From: CAZIGM01 sp964538675
Lineage (GTDB): Bacteria; Bacillota; Bacilli; Tepidibacillales; Tepidibacillaceae
Assembly: GCA_964538675.1 (NCBI GenBank)
Contig: CAZIGM010000034.1
Span: forward strand, 1-18,118
Direction of reading: 5' to 3'
DNA: 18,118 nucleotides
Made by a program: the position numbers and the translations under genes. Below the pieces are notes generated by a model. That model did no database searches. It worked only from the letters and a program-made list of their open reading frames with translations, and was not told the origin of the DNA. This document shows positions 14,946 to 18,118 of the stretch, in pieces (position 1 is the first letter of the stretch; every line of letters begins with the position of its first letter).

Positions 14946-16368
14946 AGCACAGATTGCAATGGTTATCAATCTAGATAAATGCATTGGTTGTCATACTTGT
15001 AGTGTTACATGTAAAAATACGTGGACAAATAGAGAAGGTTCTGAGTACATGTGGTTTAATAATGTTGAAACAAAACCTGGCATTGGTTATCCAAAGGAAT
15101 GGGAAAATCAAGAAAAGTATAAAGGTGGATGGGAAGTTAAAAATGGTAAGCTAAGGCTTAAGGCTGGGAACAAAGCAAGTAAAATGATAAATATATTTCA
15201 CAATCCACATTTACCTACAATTGATGAATATTATGAACCTTGGACATACAATTATGAAACGTTAATAAATAGCAAATCGAAATCATATCAACCAGTTGCT
15301 CGTCCTAAATCAAGAATTACTGGAGATGATATAGATATTAAATGGGGTCCTAACTGGGAAGATGATTTAGCAGGTGCTCACGAAACTGGTAAGCTAGATC
15401 AAAATATAAAAAATATTGAAGAGTCAATAAAATTTCAATTTGAACAGACATTTATGATGTATTTACCAAGATTATGTGAACATTGTTTAAATCCAGCTTG
15501 TGTGGCTTCATGTCCGTCTGGAGCAATATATAAACGTGATGAAGACGGAGTTGTACTAGTTGATCAAGAAATGTGTAGAAGTTGGCGTTATTGTATAACA
15601 GGTTGTCCATATAAAAAAGTGTATTTTAATTGGAAAACAAATAAAGCAGAAAAATGCACACTATGTTATCCACGTATTGAAAATGGATTACCAACTGTAT
15701 GTAGTGAGACGTGTACAGGTAGAATACGTTATATTGGAGTTGTGTTGTATGATGCGGACAAGATAAAAGAAGTTGCGTCAACAGAAGATGAAAAAAATCT
15801 TTATAGCGAGCACTTAAGTTTGTTTTTAAATCCTAATGATTCACAAGTAATTAAACAAGCAAGAAAAGATGGAATTAGTGAAGATTGGATAGAAGCTGCA
15901 AAGAATTCTCCAATATATAAATTAGTAGTTGAACAAGGATTGGCTTTACCTTTACATCCTGAATATAGAACATTACCTATGGTTTGGTATGTACCTCCAT
16001 TAAGTCCAATTATGAATACTTTTGAGGTTAATAGTAGTAGTATTGAGGATGGATTTCTTCAGATTGATAAGATGAGAATACCTATTGAATACTTGGCAAA
16101 TCTATTAACTGCAGGTAACGTAGAAGTTATAAGAGATGTTCTTAAAAAATTATCTTTAATACGCTATTATATGAGAGCGAAGGATATTGGGAAAGATTTT
16201 GATAGTTCATTATTGGAGGAATTAAACTTAAAAGAAGGAATAATAGAAGAGATGTATAAACTTCTTGCTATTGCTAAATATGAAGATCGATTTGTAATTC
16301 CAACATCTCATAAAGAAGAATATAGAAATCTTTATAAAGAGCAAGGAACAGCAGGTTACGAATTATGA
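14935..16368 (+). CDS. narH: respiratory nitrate reductase beta subunit NarH
   Basis: A 477-aa iron-sulfur protein that passes electrons from NarI hemes to NarG. Four cysteine groups are visible: Cys16/19/22/26; Cys181/184/189/193; Cys214-Trp217-Cys220-Cys224, where the Trp replaces a cysteine and gives the 3Fe-4S cluster typical of NarH; and Cys241/244/256/260. The start is TTG, with AAGGAGG nine bases upstream inside the end of narG, and the family N-terminus MKIKAQIAMVINLDKCIGC begins there. The stop overlaps the narJ start (ATGA). The translational coupling on both sides implies balanced synthesis of G, H and J. Confidence 0.97.
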   Translation: MKIKAQIAMVINLDKCIGCHTCSVTCKNTWTNREGSEYMWFNNVETKPGIGYPKEWENQEKYKGGWEVKNGKLRLKAGNKASKMINIFHNPHLPTIDEYYEPWTYNYETLINSKSKSYQPVARPKSRITGDDIDIKWGPNWEDDLAGAHETGKLDQNIKNIEESIKFQFEQTFMMYLPRLCEHCLNPACVASCPSGAIYKRDEDGVVLVDQEMCRSWRYCITGCPYKKVYFNWKTNKAEKCTLCYPRIENGLPTVCSETCTGRIRYIGVVLYDADKIKEVASTEDEKNLYSEHLSLFLNPNDSQVIKQARKDGISEDWIEAAKNSPIYKLVVEQGLALPLHPEYRTLPMVWYVPPLSPIMNTFEVNSSSIEDGFLQIDKMRIPIEYLANLLTAGNVEVIRDVLKKLSLIRYYMRAKDIGKDFDSSLLEELNLKEGIIEEMYKLLAIAKYEDRFVIPTSHKEEYRNLYKEQGTAGYEL

Positions 16369-16877
16369 GGGATAATGAATTGTTAATAATTACTTCTGTC
16401 TTGCTTCAATATCCAGATAATGAATTAGTCGATTTTTGTAAAGATGAAGGAATATCTGATATTGATAATCTTGATATTCTTAATAAAATCAACTATTTCT
16501 TAGATTATTTTAATAATCAAACTTTAGAAAAATTACAACAAAATTATGTTGATACTTTTGATTTTAATGATGAAATTAATTTATATTTAACTTATTCAAA
16601 AGAAATAGATGATAAAGAACGTGGAGAAAAATTAATTCAACTTAAAAATTTTTATCGTGAAAATGGTTTACTAATAGATACTGATGAGTTACCAGATTAT
16701 TACCCATTAATGTTAGAATTTATGTCAATTGTTGAAGTTAATGTTGTAAAAGAATTATTTGAACAGTATATTGAATCAATAGATGATTTAAAAATTAATT
16801 TAAAAGGAATTAATAGTCCATATGAAAAATTAATTGATGCATCAATACTAATAATAAGTAATTTAAAGTCTAATTAG
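16365..16877 (+). CDS. narJ: nitrate reductase assembly chaperone NarJ (delta subunit)
   Basis: A 170-aa, acidic, mostly helical protein of the TorD/NarJ chaperone family. NarJ binds the NarG apoprotein, lets the molybdenum cofactor insert, and times docking to NarI; it is not part of the final enzyme. Recognisable features are the N-terminal LLQYPDNEL segment, a central NYVDTFDF block (about 60-67) that matches the conserved Y-V-x-T-F-D element, and DYYPLMLEFM (about 115-124). It starts within the narH stop codon (ATGA) and is followed by narI after 10 bp. Sequence conservation in this family is low, so position between narH and narI strengthens the call. Confidence 0.93.
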   Translation: MRDNELLIITSVLLQYPDNELVDFCKDEGISDIDNLDILNKINYFLDYFNNQTLEKLQQNYVDTFDFNDEINLYLTYSKEIDDKERGEKLIQLKNFYRENGLLIDTDELPDYYPLMLEFMSIVEVNVVKELFEQYIESIDDLKINLKGINSPYEKLIDASILIISNLKSN

Positions 16878-16887
16878 GAGGTTCGAT

Positions 16888-17586
16888 ATGAATTTTCTTA
16901 ACCAATTTTTGTGGGTTATATATCCATATATTATGTTTACTTTGTTTATTGTGGTTCACATATATAGGTACAATACAGATCAAATTAATTGGTCGGCAAA
17001 ATCGAGTGAATTTTTAGAGAAAAAATCGCTCAAGTGGGGAAGTATATTATTTCATGTTGGAATAATACTTGCATTTGGTGGGCATTTTATTGGTCTTATA
17101 ATTCCAATGTGGATGACTGAAAAAATTGGAATTACTGAGGAACTATATCATGCATCTGCAATAATAATTGGTGGTGTAGCAGGCATTCTAACATTAATTG
17201 GAATAATACTGTTATTAGTAAGAAGAACCTCAAATAAGCGTATAAGAATAACTAGTAAATTTGCTGACGTATTGGTTATAGTATTATTGTTTTTAATTGT
17301 TGGAATAGGTGTCTATAACACTTTGGGATATAATTTATTTACAGGAAATTTTAATTATAGAGAATCGTTAGCACCATGGCTAAGAGGTTTATTAACTTTC
17401 CGACCAGATCCAACATTGATGAAAGATATTCCAATAATTTTTCAAATTCATACATTATTAGCTTTCACTATCTTAGGAGTGTGGCCTTTTACTAGATTAG
17501 TTCATGTATTGAGTTTGCCTCTAGGATATCCAGTAAGGAGCTTTATTTTATATAGAAGTTTAGACAGAATAGACAGAATGAAATAA
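16888..17586 (+). CDS. narI: respiratory nitrate reductase gamma subunit NarI (cytochrome b)
   Basis: A 232-aa membrane protein with five hydrophobic segments (about 5-28, 50-72, 87-112, 124-147, 182-208). It oxidises quinol and carries electrons through two b hemes to NarH, anchoring NarGH to the inner face of the cytoplasmic membrane. The four axial histidines are seen in pairs on helices 2 and 5: His56 and His66 (LFHVG, GGHFIG), and His188 and His206 (QIHTLLAF, RLVHVLSLP). AGGAGG, six bases before ATG 16888, supports the start. It follows narJ by 10 bp and precedes a zinc-ribbon gene by 27 bp. Confidence 0.97.
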   Translation: MNFLNQFLWVIYPYIMFTLFIVVHIYRYNTDQINWSAKSSEFLEKKSLKWGSILFHVGIILAFGGHFIGLIIPMWMTEKIGITEELYHASAIIIGGVAGILTLIGIILLLVRRTSNKRIRITSKFADVLVIVLLFLIVGIGVYNTLGYNLFTGNFNYRESLAPWLRGLLTFRPDPTLMKDIPIIFQIHTLLAFTILGVWPFTRLVHVLSLPLGYPVRSFILYRSLDRIDRMK

Positions 17587-17613
17587 TTTTAGTTATTATC
17601 GGAGGGTGGTAAA

Positions 17614-17976
17614 ATGACTGTAGTTGTTATGCATAAAAAGATAGAGAAAATATATGTACTTATTGGTACAGGATATGGAACATATGTTAACAAAGATGCT
17701 AGCACATCTTTTGGATACTTACTTCCCTATGAGGAAACAGGAGAAATACCTGTTGCTGCAGTAAGTGATAGCGATGGTAATATTATTTGGTATCCAACTA
17801 GTGAATTAAGGGTAATTCAAGTGGATGGTGTTAACGTTACAGACTTATTTAATAATTTGAATGAATTAGATTATAATACGCCAACTAAAAAAAATGATAA
17901 ATGTCCAGCATGTGATTATGAAATTACAGATGATGATAAAATCTGTCCATCTTGTGGATTAACATTAATTATATAA
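17614..17976 (+). CDS. zinc-ribbon protein of unknown function downstream of narI
   Basis: A 120-aa soluble protein with two parts. Residues 10-75 look like a small beta-rich domain (KIYVLIGTGYGTYV, IPVAAVSDSDGNIIWYPTSELRVIQVDGV) and residues 95-117 form a zinc ribbon with CPAC (97-100) and CPSC (111-114), as in rubredoxin-like knuckles. I do not know a named family. Good GGAGG eight bases before ATG 17614 and a 27-bp gap after narI place it in the nar operon, so a role in nitrate reductase synthesis, assembly or redox control is possible, but this is inference. A palindrome lies 14 bp after its stop. Confidence 0.8.
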   Translation: MTVVVMHKKIEKIYVLIGTGYGTYVNKDASTSFGYLLPYEETGEIPVAAVSDSDGNIIWYPTSELRVIQVDGVNVTDLFNNLNELDYNTPTKKNDKCPACDYEITDDDKICPSCGLTLII

Positions 17977-17989
17977 TTACAGAAAAAAA

Positions 17990-18009
17990 TGAGGCCAATA
18001 TTGGCCTCA
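17990..18009 (-). terminator. intrinsic terminator at the right edge
   Basis: TGAGGCCAATATTGGCCTCA is a perfect 20-base palindrome. On the minus strand it is followed by a run of seven T, so it best terminates leftward transcription from beyond the window. On the plus strand no T-tract follows, but the hairpin may still mark the end of the nar operon. Confidence 0.8.
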
Positions 18010-18025
18010 ATCAACAGAAAAGATA

Positions 18026-18085
18026 TTACACTATTGAAAGAAATAAAAGGTTTATTACTGGTTTACTTATCATCTTTTTTATCAT
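18026..18085 (-). CDS. possible 19-aa peptide
   Basis: A leftward frame starting ATG at 18085 encodes MIKKMISKPVINLLFLSIV. It has an excellent ribosome binding site (AGGAG at 18098-18094, eight bases upstream), a basic N-terminus and a hydrophobic C-terminal half. It stands just before the leftward terminator at 17990-18009. It could be a small membrane peptide, or the ribosome binding site may be chance in the tail of a larger gene: another frame (LKNKEKRRVNNDKKDDK, stop at 18063) would fit the charged end of a protein reading in from the right. The window is too short to decide. Confidence 0.3.
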   Translation of the reverse strand: MIKKMISKPVINLLFLSIV

Positions 18086-18118
18086 TATTAACTCTCCTCT
18101 TTTCTTTATTTTTCAAGA

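Overview
The window is AT-rich DNA from a spore-forming, low-GC Gram-positive bacterium, most likely a Bacillales member able to grow anaerobically. Three things point there: a gerP spore-coat/germination operon, an Mta-type MerR regulator closely resembling the Bacillus subtilis protein, and a complete respiratory nitrate reductase operon (narGHJI) with a narK transporter. A two-gene AmmeMemoRadiSam locus, commoner in strict anaerobes, fits a facultative or anaerobic lifestyle. I do not name a species.

Layout. Positions 1-268 hold a tandem array of an 80-bp unit, each unit built around an interrupted hairpin. The array runs to within a few bases of the ribosome binding site of a fused AmmeMemoRadiSam B-A protein (285-1685), which is followed by its radical SAM partner (1725-2756). 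A strong convergent terminator separates these from a leftward CPA1 Na+/H+ antiporter gene (4365-2809), whose leader carries mutually exclusive hairpins and a terminator. Next, leftward, are a 96-aa unknown gene and a gerP operon in the order A-B-E-C-D (6592-4934), with a probable sigma-K promoter. gerPD (5113-4934) is very short and easily missed. No gerPF copy is seen.

The middle (6800-8700) has two small rightward genes of unknown function, a 291-bp MITE-like element with perfect 16-bp terminal inverted repeats nested inside a second pair of inverted hairpins, and a leftward mta-like regulator with a textbook 19-bp-spacer promoter. A HAD-IB phosphatase gene (8886-9557) follows a leader with an intrinsic terminator.

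The right half is a nitrate respiration cluster: narK (9738-11057), then narG, narH, narJ, narI and a zinc-ribbon gene (11262-17976) with overlapping or tightly spaced genes. NarK imports nitrate or exchanges it for nitrite. NarGH reduces nitrate at the cytoplasmic face, NarI carries electrons from quinol through two b hemes, and NarJ assembles the enzyme. The narK-narG gap contains two more interrupted hairpins of the same type as the array at the left end. This shared hairpin motif is the most unusual non-coding signal in the window. The right edge has a terminator facing a leftward transcript that may encode only a 19-residue peptide.
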